Below, one piece after another: positions 52,001 to 64,000 of a DNA stretch of 64,000 nt (positions within the stretch are counted from its first letter, which is position 1; each line of letters begins with the position of its first letter). Origin of the DNA: Piscicola geometra (taxonomy: Eukaryota > Annelida > Clitellata > Hirudinida > Piscicolidae). The DNA is taken from positions 8,681,626 to 8,745,625 of the forward strand of contig OX030958.1 in assembly GCA_943735955.1 (NCBI GenBank), read 5' to 3'. The notes under the pieces were generated by a model that had not been told where the DNA came from, did no database searches, and saw only the letters and a list, made by a program, of their open reading frames with translations. The position numbers and the translations under genes were made by a program.

Positions 52001-55000
52001 CAACTTATTCTTCAAGCCTCATCATATATACCAGAGACAAACATGCACAAAAACACTTAAAACCTAAACTGTTTTCAAAACTGTAACTTCTTCAAACTTC
52101 AATTCCAAAAAGCGTCTAACTTGAAAATGGACGACAACGTGTTTTTCCAATACTTGGAAAATTTATTTCCCAATCTATTTTTGATCCATTCATCTTTCCT
52201 AACTATTCAATCTATCTATTCATTTGTCCCTTATTTCTTTGTGCATCTTTTTATATCACCAAAGCATCCACTCAAGTATCTTTTCATTTCATCCCACCAT
52301 TCAATTATCTTCTACGTTGTTTTTTATATTTTTTGAAATTCTTTATTACACTAGCAATTTTTATCAATTTTTAAAACCCAAAAATCTAATCCACCCTATC
52401 ACTCACGATCTTCTCGCTTCTCAATCTATCCCACCTACTGACCATTCTAGCACGTCCCAGTCACAGAATGATTCAGAGAGGGCTGAAAAAAGAAAATATA
52501 TAACATCTAATAAGAAATACAAAAAGTAAGAACAAAAAGAACTTTTATGTCACTAATAAAGAATTTTTAAGTATTCCTGTTATCAAAAGCCGGAAATGTA
52601 ATGAGATAGATGCTTCAAAAATTTATGAAAAAAAAATTTTTAGTTTTGGTTTCTAAAATTGGTAACCTTATTGTTTCTAAAAACCTTTAACAAAAATTTA
52701 TTCTGAAAATCATTTTAATTTTGTTAAGCAAACTGTGAGTCGTATGTAAGCATGTTCAGCAACGAACAATCAGAAAACTCAAACACCTTTTGAACAACTT
52801 TCAAGTTAGTACGTGAAATCTTCCCACTCACAAAATGTTAAATTTCTAAACCAAATTTTGTAAAACACGCTTGAAAAGTTGTGAAAGCAATTTTTAATAA
52901 AATGAGTCTGCTCTGACACCTAAAAATTAGTTACAAAACGTTTAGTTAGATTTTATTAATACTGGAGACTCCGAAAATTTCAATGAGTTTTCCTTTCAGC
53001 GCTTTCATCACGCTGGTGTTTGTTTAAGGTTCTTCTGTGACAAACTGAAATAAGGAAGTTAATAAAGTTTGCTCTTACCCACGTCTTACTGAGACAAAAC
53101 CAATTCGAAAAGCACTAAAACTGATTCGAACTGATTGATTCTTGCGTGAGGGCAGAGCATGGGCGGCGATCCTGGGGGCTCCTGACCCCAGGATCGCCGC
53201 CCATGCTGTGTAGTTATAGTGATATCTGTCTAAAACAAAAATATTCTTTGCTTACTTAAATACGGCGGCGATCCTGAGAGAGTCCTGACCCCAGGACCCC
53301 CCAGGATCGCCGCCCATGGGGCAGAGCATAATGGATTACTCAATACCAAAATTTCTAGCACGTCACCGATTTTGCTTGCGACAGGGCTGTTTTTGTGGCA
53401 AAACACTTCGGAAAAATATGTTAATATTCACAAAACTTTTAAAAAAGCCGATTAAGCCGATCTGATGAATTCCAAACTATTTCATCCAACGCAAAAATTA
53501 TGCAATAGTTCAATTTTTTATTGATTTTAAAATTTTCTAAATGCTGTTTCTGAATAAATTAATCAATGCATGTAGACTACCCAATATGCAATGCTATAAA
53601 AACGAAATTTCAACACTCTTGGCTTTGGTTTTTAAAACTCCTTAGAGTAATAAAAATTACTACCACTTCTATAACAACTACTTCTGTATTTTAAGTTTTA
53701 TTTTTGCTACTATTTCACTTCTAATGCTACTTTTATTGCTATTAACCCTATCACTATTACTACTACTAAAACCACCACACAATCCAGAACTTCAACAGCA
53801 GCACAAAAACGATGACTGCAAACAATACCCAGAAATATTGATTTAGAAATAGTTTTTTTGGCTTCATTTAACTTCTGACGAGCTCATTTTAAAGCGTAAA
53901 CTTCTTTTCCACACACAGCTTCCAACCACCGGTCGTTATAAATATTGTTACTGTTACCCATAAGAAATATATGTGCGATTTTTGCTAGATTCATAATCTC
54001 CGTTTCACTGCAGCTGTCATTTGCAAAAGAACTTCAAATCAATCATTTTCTTTTTCATGTTTACAAAAGCAGTCTTTTCTCACAGCTGCTATTTGAATAA
54101 TTCAAACTCCTATATGTATACCTCGAAACTTCATTTTTCATTTTGCTTCCAGTGAGTTCTGCGTTTTTCATGCTCAAATGAGTTTTTTACATTGTTTATA
54201 TGTGGGAAAAATTTTCATCCCTTTTTTCTTTTTTCCTAGTTATTTAGTTTCCTATTTGAACTCCTCAGTAACATCCACATTGTTCTGCTTCACTTCCTGA
54301 AAAGAAGGAATCGTTAACGTTTCAAACATGGAGTCTCGAAGTGTAAAGTCTCACAGCGTAAAGTCTCACAGTCTCCTTCTCCCTCAGGCGCTGTGGTGCT
54401 CGCAAACTGCTATGTACGCCGATGCATACATTTCCACGCCATTAGAGGCATCGCTAAGCCTCCAGAACGAGCTTGGACTTCTTCAAGCTGTTTTAATGGA
54501 ACTTTTAGAAAGAAATTTGGAGTAGGAAAAAAGTTAAAGTGAGATTTAATTAAAATAGCAAGTAGGAAGCTATTAAGAAAATGAACGCGGGAACTTAAAA
54601 TTTTGTGGTATATATCAACATTTAGTATTAATATGGAGGCATGCCACCAGTCTTGAACTGAAAATTTTAGCTTTACAAATATAAATGAAATTTTGTTAAA
54701 GAAAGCAGATAATGCAGAGTTTTTGTGAGAATTTGAAGTAGGTTTACTACAAGGATGCAGGTGACTGAGCTACAAGTACCAGACTTCAAGTGCTTCGTGA
54801 CTCTTGAAAAAGATTTTTTGCTTGCATCTAAAGATTCATACCTGTTTTTAAATGAAAATGTTAAAGTGAATACAAATAAATATATGCAATAGATTTAAAC
54901 AGACTCTAATAAAGATCTGTGTTGAGTGTAAGTGATTGAGAGGGTAAAACGAATCCTAATTGGGATGCTCTGTTTTTCACGAACCTTGAAATACAATTTC

Positions 55001-58000
55001 TAACGAATAATTGTTTCAAGTATGAAAAAAAAAGATAAAAATGCATTAACCAGAAAAATGAATATTTCAGAAAAACCTAGTCTTATAAATTATTTAAAAC
55101 ATTTCTCAGAATGATTCAAGTGAAGCGCATAATAAATCGTTAGTTTAACCGCATGAAATGAAAACAATCTCTATTTTAAAAAATATTTTCAGAAAAAAGT
55201 ATTAAAAATGTAGTGGCTGGTTTACAAAGCGTTGAAGTTTACAAGCTCAACTTGTTTCTTTAGCCCTCAAAAGCCATAATTCCAGCCAAACTCTTGACTA
55301 AAACTTTGAAAAGCACCTCATCTTGGAACTGCAAACAAATCGAATCATTCTGCTAGACGTGACTGCACAGAGGATGATTGACGAGGCAAAGTCGTGGTGA
55401 GTCGGATTGAGGTGAGATGGATCGGAGGCAGGACGCTTGCTTCAACTTCAACCGTCGACATGAGCACGAACGTGTGCATGCGAGGAAGTTAAAAGAATAA
55501 TTCATTTTAATCTACTTTTAGATTTTGTTAAAAAAAACTTCGAAAAGTATGATTGAATAAAAAACTATTAAAAAAGTAAATTAACATTTGTTAATACATT
55601 TCAAAATATATTTTTTTAAAGAAAATAGAAATTTTCAATTTAATTTTTGTTTGAAAAAAGAAATGAAAACTGCTAGCTCGTTTGGGAGAATAAAAAGAAT
55701 ATAACAGCAAATATACGATCTAACGCTGCCCAGATTAGCCTACCTCGTTCCCATGACGACCTGCTGACGTTTTGCTGGTTGGCTTGGTGATAAGGGATGG
55801 GTTGTATAATATTTGTTGCGGTCTTGTACACCCTTTTTTGCATTTTCAAGAATTTATTGTAGCAGAATGTAAATCTGATTTTTCAAGTTTTTAAGTACAT
55901 GCATAATGTATACATTTCATCAAAGAATCACTATCTTCTAAATTAGAGTTTTGGATGAAAAGGTTTGAGGATATATTGAAAGTATAGATGGCATAATGTG
56001 CTTCAATAAAAACCGTGCTTTCAAACTTTTCATGGTCTTGGCAACAGCTTAACTAGTGGAATAATTCTATTTTTATTGTTTTTTCAGCCATGGTGACCTA
56101 AATGTTCGAAGTAAATTGTAGTAAAGTGCAGATAAGGCTGGTCTCTCATACACACGTTTTGTACTTTGAAGCTTTTCCTCTGAGCCAATACTTCAGTAAC
56201 TCCACACCTAATACCACAAATGCTTTTTTTGGAAAAATGAGGTTTTTATAATTTAAAAGACAATAAAATATTCATAAAAGTTTTAAAACTAAATTTTGAA
56301 TTTTTGGTAAAAAAGAAGAAATAAATAATTAAGCGCAAAGGAAGATGTCTCACAATTCTGCCACAATCCGTGATTTAGTTCGCTCATTGAAGAGCCATGA
56401 AAACGTATCTTTGTGTCGGAAGCAAAGCAATTTCTCAAATGCCTTTTGCATTCTGCAGCTCTGAAGGGATTCTCGCTTCCTTTCATGCCTTTTCCGTGAA
56501 CAACTTTTCATTTACAGCGTCTTAACATCCTCTACAGTTCGGTTAAATCTTTTCGAATTTGTCAAAAGTTTTTAGTCTATTGCCGCTTTCTCGAACTCTT
56601 GCTAAGCTTCTCAATGATGAATCTTCTGAAAATGTATGCTTTTAAACTTAATAAGTCATTGAGATTTATCTTTGAATGTTTTTTCTAATTTCAGAAACAA
56701 TTTATTGCAAAACATCTGCATTATAGTGCAGAGATTGCTTGCAAATCCCTTAATGCTTTAATTTACTGTGCCTCGTTTTTAAAAAAAGAAATATACAATG
56801 AAACATTTTGTTTTTTTAATATAATTTCAGCTTCTTTCTTTAACAGGCACGTTTTTCTTCTTAAGCTTGCAGGGCGTGGTGTGCTGACTGAGATTTGATC
56901 GATCGAGCTGATTGCAAAAGCGATCCGAGCAAATAGCTTACCATTGCTAAGCGTCTCAGAATCTTCTAAAGCGCATTTCAAGTTCTTGAGAAATCTTTTC
57001 AAAACTTCAAAAATCGTCTTTAAGTGTTTTTTACAAGGTTCTAACGCTTTCAAAAAATTAAAATTATTGTTTAAATTTTTTGCCTACTCAAGACCAACTG
57101 AAAACGGAGAAGGGACTACTTGATATGCGTGCAGTAGGCTCTCTTAATCAACTGCCACACCCCACTCAGCAATACACATATTCTTCTCTTTTTAAATTCA
57201 AATTTTCAAAAGTTTTCTTTCTTCCTGCCTCAAGTGTCAACCAACTCCAAGTTACACACAAAAGCTGTGTCATCTTCCCCATTGCCTCGCTCCACTGACA
57301 CCTTTGAAAACCTCGTCTACCTTGCACTTTTAAAACACTTCAAAAAATCTTTTTTTTTTCATTTGAGCTTTTTTCAATGTATCCATCTCTCTCTTCTTCT
57401 TTGCATCAATCTCAATTTTTACTTAACTTTCGTCAAACATTTTGAAAGTTTCTCTTATCGTTTTTTAAATTAAAATGCATTATTTTCAGATTATAAAAAA
57501 GCGAAATAATTTTTTACAAGTATTTATTCTTATTTTGGAAAAATTTAATTGTTCAAAAAAAATTAATTTATTATCATCATTTAAGTGATTATAATCCTTA
57601 ATAGAACATTGCAGCGTGCTACCACCTCATCCAGTCGTGAACCAAACATCGCTCTTGCCTGTAGTCCTCTTCATCCACGGCGACAACTACGAAACAGGAA
57701 CCGGAAACAGTTATGACGGAAGTGTCATGGCTGCCTATGGCAACCTCGTCTGGGTCTCCATCAACTACAGAATGGGTCCTTTAGGTGAGAGGCTGGTTGA
57801 TGATGATAATGATTATAGGATTTAGGTGGGGATGAGGGTTACAGGATTTTTGTTGATGATAATGGTTGATGAAGTTTACGCTGCTGTTTATGAATGGATG
57901 ACTTGAATGTTATGAAGACTTGAAGCATGAGACTTCACTCACTTTAATGTTCCGAAAGAATCATCTAAATGGCTTTTTATTTGTTTTTTTAAATCATCGT

Positions 58001-61000
58001 ATTTTTAATATATGTTTTTGAAAAATGCATATATTTATTTCATAACAAATACTTTATTATTTTTAAAAAACTGTTAAAAACTAAACATCTAGTTTTTTAC
58101 AAATTAATTATGCAATTATTTTTCAGATCCTTCTCATTCCCTTTTTCTTTGCTTCCTCAAGCAATAAAAACCCATTTTTCAAAAACGATATCTCTGAAAT
58201 GGATTAATAACCATAAGGAAATTAACAATTAAGTATTCTTTATTCTTAATTAACGACTGCGCACGATGCCCCAAAATACTTGTGAGTAATAAAGAATTTC
58301 GCAAGACGCTCAGTTGTGTCTGTACAACGGACGCCAAAGTTTCAAAGGTTTCAAAGTTTAGAATAAAAACTTCGTGATAATTTTATCTGTTTCCATTGTC
58401 TGACTAGAATTCTAGCGTTGAAAAAGTTGTTTTAGGACTGTCTATGGAACGACGTATGTCTAGTTCGCCATGGATTAACAAACAAACTAAAAAATGTTCT
58501 AGAAAGGTTTGAAGACCAAGCTTGTAATTAAATATGGATGACACATTTTGGAGGTTAGGAATGAGTGATGGAGAGATGCACTAAAGAAAAGAGGAAAACA
58601 AGCATAGTTGTCGTTGTACGGGGAATGTCGTGCTTTATGGGGCAGTGTTTGAGACTATGAAATGCTTACTCGACTGTTGATTGTGGTGGAGTTCTATTTA
58701 AGTTCGTTTCCTAGAAGCAGATAAAAGCATTGAAGTTTCCAGCATACGTTCATTGAGTCGCAAGAAAAATGCATGCATGCGTGCCATTCCGCAAGCATGC
58801 ATTCACTCCTTTTCAATTTACTCTTTAGATCACTCTCTTTCTGATGATTTAAATGGTGAAAATCACTTACACGAAGCTTTTAATTGTGGTTGATTTTACA
58901 GAAACCTCCTCATATACGAATATGTCGGAATTTTTTTTTCAATCATCTGCACACACATCTAACAACAAACCGGCCCACTTACTTGCACACACACACGCAC
59001 ACACTGCGAGTGATACTTGACAAGTTTTGTTCATTCGGATCTTGTTAGTGTTTTTTCAAAAGAGATTCTATAAACAGTGTTTTTAAACATTGTTAAAATA
59101 ATAGAAAAAAAGCGTCAATAACAAAACACAACAAAAAGCGTGGAGAGTGGCAAAAGAAGAGACAAACAGAACGACAAAAGCCTGGTAAAGTTTGTATTCG
59201 AATTGTTTTCAAGTTTTGCAACTGGAAACTGCCAATATTTTGTACGTCTGTCAAGCTTTCCACTTGAATAAGTCAGTATATCTGCACAGTTGCAGTTTTA
59301 ATTTGCATAACTGGCTATTCTGCCTGCTTTACACAGCTCTGCAGCTCGCTCCCACATCACTCTGCAAGTTTTTTGAACCATTATTTTTTCAGTTTCTCAG
59401 CTGGAACCAGAGAATAAGAGCATTATAAAACAGAAGAACTGGAATGTTTTCGAGTTTTAAAAAACAAAATAGCATAGAAGAAAGAGAAAAAAAGTGGAGT
59501 CAACTTGAGCCTGGAAATAAAAGATTGGTAATGAACAAAACGCGTTAAAAAATCAGTAAAACACGTGATTTAATATTTAATCCAGCAAAAAACATTTGAA
59601 AGTTCAATTTTTCCTATTTCTCAGACGAATAATAAAACTTCGTCTTTAGACTTTTGACATTAAAAACCTAAAAAATATAATCTGTGAAATTTACAGTAGA
59701 AATGTTTAATTAATAAAAATTGAAGAGTTTTGATATCCTTTCATTAACTGCAATATTTATTTTAACATCAAATCTCAAAAGCTACCAGCAGGCGGCGGAT
59801 TAGCTTAGCGGTAAAACGCTCGGCATTCGTCTAACTAGCGTTGATTCGATTCCTACCGTTGCCCAAGTGCTTCTATAGTCCAGAGCGGCCTGCACTTAAT
59901 GGGAAGAAGAATAAGAGTAAATGATGAACCACTTACACTGCCTTTGAGTTTCAAGTCACTACTTTCTACCCTAACTCCCCCAAAACAGGCTTCTTGAGCA
60001 CAGGCGATGACCAAGCTCCAGGCAACTATGGTCTTCTCGATCAAGTCGCTGCACTGAGGTGGTGAAGGCGGGTGGCTCAATAAAAGATTAAGTAAAACTA
60101 TAAATGATTAGAGAGGAAGAGTGAGTTGAACAAATTGTTGGATGAGTTGGTCGAGTAGTGCAATATTGAAATATATAAAAATAATAAAATTGAAAAATAA
60201 TTCCTTATTCTGAACAAAATCACAAAAACGCACGCCACATCCGACAGATGGGTGCACGACAACATCAGGGCGTTTGGAGGCGACCCGGAGAGAGTGGTGC
60301 TGTGTGGACAAGGTCATGGAGCCGCCATGGCTCACATGCTGGCAGTCTCGCCTGTGGTCAAAGGTGAGAGGAGTTGGTGTAGAGGTAGGAAAGAAGGATA
60401 GATGCTGATGAGAGTTTATGAAGTGGTTAAGGAAGGCTGTTTGCTCTTTAGGTTTTAGAGAGTTCTAAACTTCACTTGAAAAATATATAATCACCATAGC
60501 TTCTTCAACAGCCTCATCACCAGCATCTTCAGTATCATTATCACCATTCTCACCATTATCATCATTATCATCATCTTCAGTTCATCATCATAGAGACTTC
60601 ACTACTTTTCAAAACACTTCAGTCAAAACATTGTTGTCCCTGCATCGTCGTCACGCTTGTCGTCTCTGAAATATTGGAACTCTCTCTCTTCACTTTGTTT
60701 TTTTCGTATTTTTTTCCAAGTTATTGAATTTTTTTGTTTGTAATACTCAAAGAAAATACTACATGTTTCAGAATTATTTTATTCAGAAGTATCATTCGAG
60801 AAACAGCCAGTTCCAGCAGAACGACTTGTCTCCTGCTTTAAAAGTCTTTTGATGTGTTTAAAGACGAATTTAATTTGTCAAAAAAAGTTATTTACATGTC
60901 TTCAGGAATCCCAGAGGAATTTTTTAAAGTTTTTAAAATTCTGAATCTTTAACTTTTGCATTTAGACTTCCCTTTTTAATCAGAACTTTCTTTCAACTGC

Positions 61001-64000
61001 CCATCTTCCAATCCTGTCCGTCATTTTGACATTTAACTTTGGTTTTTTATTCTTTATAAAAAGTATTTATTTCTCTTTCTATATCTTGTATTCCCATGTT
61101 ACCGATATCCTCGTCTCTGAATATCTTAGATTCAGTGTTTGTTTCCATTTGATGCACGCTCCTTGCACGCTCTGCTGCAAAACTTCCTTGATTGGATTGC
61201 TTTTTCAGTTGTGACATTTGGCAAAACGTGGAGTTTACGAGAGTTTTCTTCATTTTTCAAATTTTTTATTATTGCTTTTAAGTTTGTTAATTTAACTCTT
61301 TCGCTTAAGGCTACATTTTTGAGAATTTAAAAATTTGACAGCTCTAATTGCAGGCTTTTAATAGTGAATGATTGCACGATTAATAAGTTTATGACATATT
61401 TCTGTCACTCACTTTAAAAGGATTTGTTTAAATTAAAATTAAAATATTTGCATAAATAGTAGTCTGAAAAAGCATCAAAATTTAATTTGTTTGTTCTTTT
61501 TTTTCATTCTTTTTCACTTCTCTCTCCAACGCTTTCAATTTCATGTTGCACAGGACTAAATCATGTAGGAAAATACCAGCCTACATCATTCCTCCTATAT
61601 TAAACAACGAACATAAAACATCACACGAACAATGGCGAGATATAATTGAAACAACTTTTAAAACTCTCGAAATGCTAACACTTCAGTGTTCTACGTAGAA
61701 GCGCAATGTTTTTCAAAAACAACTGTTCAACTTTTCTGCAAAAATGAATTGCATCTCAGAATTAAAAGGGAAGACAAAAACAAAATAAATTTTGTGAAGT
61801 GTTGAATTAGACACATAAACTCATTTCACGCCATCGTCTGAACACACGTATTTGGTCTTCAGCAAAAAGCAAGAAAATTAACCAGTGATGAAACACCTGA
61901 CTCTCCTTCTTGACCTGAATGCCTTTCCTACTGACTTCCTTGTGGAGAGCTGAAAACCTTGTCATCGAAATTTCAGAAGTTCAGTCCATCATGTTCAGTA
62001 CGGGGAACCTAGTTCAAAACAGATTTCCTATTCTTTTGTCATTCTCCAATCCTCTTCCGCCCTTTTTTGATTTTTATTATAAATATCATCACAGTTTTTA
62101 AGCTTTTTTGGTTGTGAATTTTTTTATCTTTTGTATCTTATTAATAGACTTTTATGCTTGTGTTGTTTTCTGATTTGCTCAGTATTTGTATATATGAATT
62201 TTGTTTAAAAACAATAAAACATAAGAGTAATCTGATAACGTTAAGATATCATCAACAAAATTAATTTGCAAAATACTCTTACGATAAATTCGCTACCAAT
62301 GATCGTTACTGGCTCTTGAAAGGCAATGAATGAAAATACATAGGAAAAATCCGAATTTTATAAACTCCCATTTTTAATTCCCAAACACTGTTTTTGTTCA
62401 AAAATTCTATTTTTGATTTAAAAAAGATGAATTACAGATAAACCATGTCATCTTTTTTCTTTTCAGCTTCTGCCTCTCGTGCAGTCATGCTTGCGTTGCT
62501 AACACAAAAACCAATAGTGCTTTAGACTTTTTTAAAACTTAAACAGAATTTACTTTATTTGAGCCTGCCACGAAGCCTAAACAGCTTGCACTACAGTTCC
62601 ATTCCTTTGTCTCAAAACAGATACTTTTTCAAAAAGTTAAACTATTGTTTTGGGAGTTCTAATGGAAGTTTGAAATGGAAAAGAGGGTTGGAATGATTTA
62701 TAGATCTGAAATCGATTGAAGGGCTTTGAGAAAGAAAGTTTAAAACGGCTTAGAATAGCTTACAGTTTTGTTTTCGAATAAGAATTATGAGTTTCAAAGT
62801 TACGTTCATCAAGCTAGCATGAATGGAAAAAAAGTAAAACAACGTTTGACAAAACAAACTTTATAATTTAATTATAATCATAATACATCATCACTATTTA
62901 ATACCATAATTATCTTCATCATACGCAGGCAAGCATCTCTTCTCGCAGTTGATGCTGCTCAGTGGCTCAGGCTTGTCTAGCTGGGCAGTGCAAAAAACCC
63001 CACTCACCTACTTCAAGCAACTCACCGCTTCTCTGAACTGCTCTTTCGAGGAGCCTCAACACCACAACAACCGCAACTACAGTTATGGTAGTTATGGCAA
63101 CAGCTTTGATAAAAACCAAAAGAGGCAACGATGTCTCAGATAGAAATAAAATGTCTGATGAGAGAACTTACCTCAAAAATATAACGTTAAGACAGATGGC
63201 AAGATATTGCCACGTGCAAGCACACAAACTCCCGCAGACAAAATTGCTTCTCGGAGTTCCAACTTAAAATCGCTACAATGCTTGCGTGCCAAGAAATTTG
63301 AAGAGATCGTCAGTGTGCAGTTGAGCTGGCCCAAGTACAGAGTCGCCTTCGGGCCCATAATCGACCGCAGAACTATCCTTCCATCTTCCGTCAAAAAACT
63401 TACTTTTTTAAACTGTGCTAAATTCAACTTGAAAAAAAGATTAAATAAAAACGTAAATAATTTGAATAGAGACTTGAGTGGTTCAATGGTGTCTGATGAC
63501 AAAAGAGACAGCTGTTTCGGAGACATTCCTCTCTTCATCGGAGCAGTGGCGACTGCAGGCAGTGACTTTCTCTTGCAGGAAGACCTCCATGCACCTATCT
63601 CTAGCCTGCGCAGTGCCCAAGTCTTGAGGACCTTTGTGAGAAACAACTACCGCTACCACCGGCAAAAGATCTACGACATCCTGGCACACAACTACTACGA
63701 CTGGGACCGCCCCAACAACTCCAAAGCCTCACTCAAAAGCTTGGTCGATCTCATCACTGATGGCGTCTTTGCAGCGCCTGCCGTCAAGCTGGCCGAGATG
63801 CATTCTCAGTGTGGCTCTAAATCACACACCTTTTTCTACAGTCTGGGAAGCACTGGACTCGAGAGCAGGAGTGAAGTACTTCCCTCGCAGTCCAGATCTT
63901 CCAAGCAGTTCCTCTCCAATCCCCTCAATCAGGCTTCTGACAGCACGCTGCACTCTGAGTACATATCATTCGGCCCTCTCAACAGCAACCACAGCGTCTT
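34099..64000 (+). CDS. NLGN: Neuroligin, synaptic adhesion protein (5' part, runs off the window)
   Basis: Postsynaptic membrane protein with a catalytically dead cholinesterase-like ectodomain that binds presynaptic neurexin. Exons seen: 34099-34341, 35691-35862, 57605-57784, 59989-60058, 60248-60363, 62929-63087, 63238 to beyond 64000, all in phase. Exon 1: signal peptide [15 protein letters not shown] and [11 protein letters not shown]. Exon 2: [10 protein letters not shown] and [11 protein letters not shown]. Exon 3: [20 protein letters not shown] then [19 protein letters not shown]. Exons 4-5: [19 protein letters not shown] then [19 protein letters not shown]. Exon 6: [14 protein letters not shown]. 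Exon 7: AFGPIID and [17 protein letters not shown]. The enzyme elbow GxSxG reads GQGHG, so the catalytic serine is missing, as in neuroligins. Exon 7 is still open at 64000; the transmembrane segment and tail lie outside. Junction of exons 6 and 7 is the least certain. Confidence 0.92.
36088..36230. repeat. (ATC)n array in neuroligin intron 2
   Basis: ATCATCATC with TTATC and CCATC interruptions, about 230 bp after exon 2. Confidence 0.85.
38454..38545 (+). mobile_element. hAT-like terminal fragment
   Basis: Starts CAGGGGCGGCGATCTGCTGC, the type of end seen in hAT elements, and then has GACGATCCTGGGGGTC, similar to the MITE at 53158. No matching right end was found nearby, so it looks truncated. 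The minus-strand frame across it is probably chance. Confidence 0.5.
49373..49382 (+). promoter_or_regulatory. Isolated TATA box inside neuroligin intron 2
   Basis: TATATAAAAG, a canonical TATA box, with an octamer ATGCAAAT 97 bp upstream (49276-49283) and a GC-richer stretch downstream. It could mark an internal start for a shorter neuroligin transcript or a non-coding RNA. No coding exon follows that I can see. Confidence 0.25.
50167..50254. repeat. 25-bp minisatellite, 3.5 copies
   Basis: Unit near GAGCTACCACAGACTACTAC plus AGGCT; copies differ at only a few positions. Intronic. Confidence 0.9.
51890..51988 (-). repeat. tRNA-related SINE copy C
   Basis: On the minus strand: TTAGCTGAGTGTGTAACGAC, then TCGGCTTGGCC, GGTTGGTCCTAGGTTTGTAT and GATGCCCCGGG. 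The order of an A-box-like start (TAGCTGAGTG), CTCGGC and a degenerate B box follows the copy at 59790. Confidence 0.5.
53158..53318. mobile_element. 161-bp hAT-like MITE with 21-bp perfect terminal repeats
   Basis: Ends are exact inverted repeats: CATGGGCGGCGATCC then TGGGGG at the left (53158-53178) and its complement at the right (53298-53318). Flanked by an 8-bp direct repeat GGGCAGAG (53150-53157 and 53319-53326), the duplication size of hAT elements. The left end also folds on itself: 53156-53177 is perfectly complementary to 53186-53207 with an 8-base loop. It encodes nothing. Confidence 0.75.
57785..59789 (+). other. Neuroligin intron 3, mostly featureless
   Basis: AT-rich with short open frames only. 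Apart from the SINE at its 3' side I see nothing that looks functional. Confidence 0.5.
59790..59890 (+). repeat. tRNA-related SINE copy B (best preserved)
   Basis: The head looks like a tRNA: GGCGGCGG can pair with CCGTTGCC at the other end using two G-T pairs; an A box (TTAGCTTAGCGGTAAAACGC) and a B box (GATTCGATTCC) are present. The anticodon arm is not well formed, so this is a tRNA-derived repeat, not a tRNA gene. It lies in neuroligin intron 3, about 100 bp before exon 4. Confidence 0.7.
60364..62928 (+). other. Neuroligin intron 5, no gene seen
   Basis: AT-rich, with a short ATC array near 60525-60590. None of its short open frames resembles a known protein. Confidence 0.5.

Larger units (their letters stand above)
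35863..57604 (+). other. 21.7-kb neuroligin intron 2
   Basis: No second gene recognised on either strand. All open frames are short and unlike known proteins. Contents noted separately: an ATC array (36088-36230), a GC-richer block with AATAAA (36420-36600), a hAT-like end (38454-38545), GC-richer islands (about 42000-44820), a TATA-like site (49373), a 25-bp minisatellite (50167), a SINE (51890) and a MITE (53158). Confidence 0.6.

Noticed and set aside
59790..59862. Functional tRNA gene
   Set aside because: Acceptor ends can pair and A and B boxes exist, but the anticodon stem is not formed and a related diverged copy occurs at 455; a tRNA-derived repeat is more likely.
63085..63267. 60-residue frame starting [11 protein letters not shown] near the end of neuroligin exon 6
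   Set aside because: Wrong frame relative to both neighbouring exons; it covers the short intron 6.

Overview
This is an animal nuclear genome window: AT-rich, intron-rich, with GT-AG introns, no operons, many simple-sequence arrays and transposon debris. All six genes are recognised animal families. DNAAF11, a motile-cilium assembly factor, argues against nematodes, which lack motile cilia. The NALCN pore reads E-K-E-E, a form known from protostome NALCN channels. Together with abundant tri- and tetranucleotide arrays this suggests a spiralian-like invertebrate, but the species cannot be fixed from the sequence alone.

Layout. (1) 593-14161, minus strand: a complete NALCN sodium-leak channel gene. 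I resolve 47 coding exons that splice in frame to about 1,815 residues. (2) 14675-15827, plus: PCMT1 (protein-L-isoaspartate O-methyltransferase), 5 exons, head-to-head with NALCN across about 0.5 kb. (3) 17676-21079: a complete Merlin-class DNA transposon with long terminal inverted repeats, an exact 8-bp target duplication and an intact transposase. It contains, on the opposite strand, a defective LINE in which ORF1 is joined to the C-terminal tail of the reverse transcriptase ORF. (4) 22208-23394, plus: a short YY1-family zinc-finger gene keeping the REPO motif and four C2H2 fingers. (5) 23697-26454, minus: OSGEPL1/Qri7, mitochondrial tRNA t6A synthesis, 12 exons, tail-to-tail with YY1. (6) 26705-31508, plus: DNAAF11 (LRRC6), 16 exons, head-to-head with OSGEPL1 across only 250 bp, with an X-box-like site next to its start. 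(7) 34099 to beyond the window end, plus: a neuroligin gene, 7 exons seen, with a 21.7-kb second intron and no 3' end here.

The genes do not form one pathway. NALCN (resting excitability) and neuroligin (synaptic adhesion) are neuronal. PCMT1, YY1 and OSGEPL1 are housekeeping or chromatin functions, and DNAAF11 is ciliary. The least ordinary parts are the Merlin element (nested LINE and tandem copies of its transposase 3' end), a tRNA-related SINE family in at least three places, a hAT-like MITE with 8-bp flanking repeats in the neuroligin intron, and the NALCN pore with lysine in domain II.

Exon boundaries were placed by eye from splice consensus, reading-phase agreement and family similarity. 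For NALCN, OSGEPL1, DNAAF11, YY1 and PCMT1 the summed exon lengths are exact multiples of three, which supports the models. Single boundaries may still be off by a few bases. Family comparisons come from general knowledge, not from a search.
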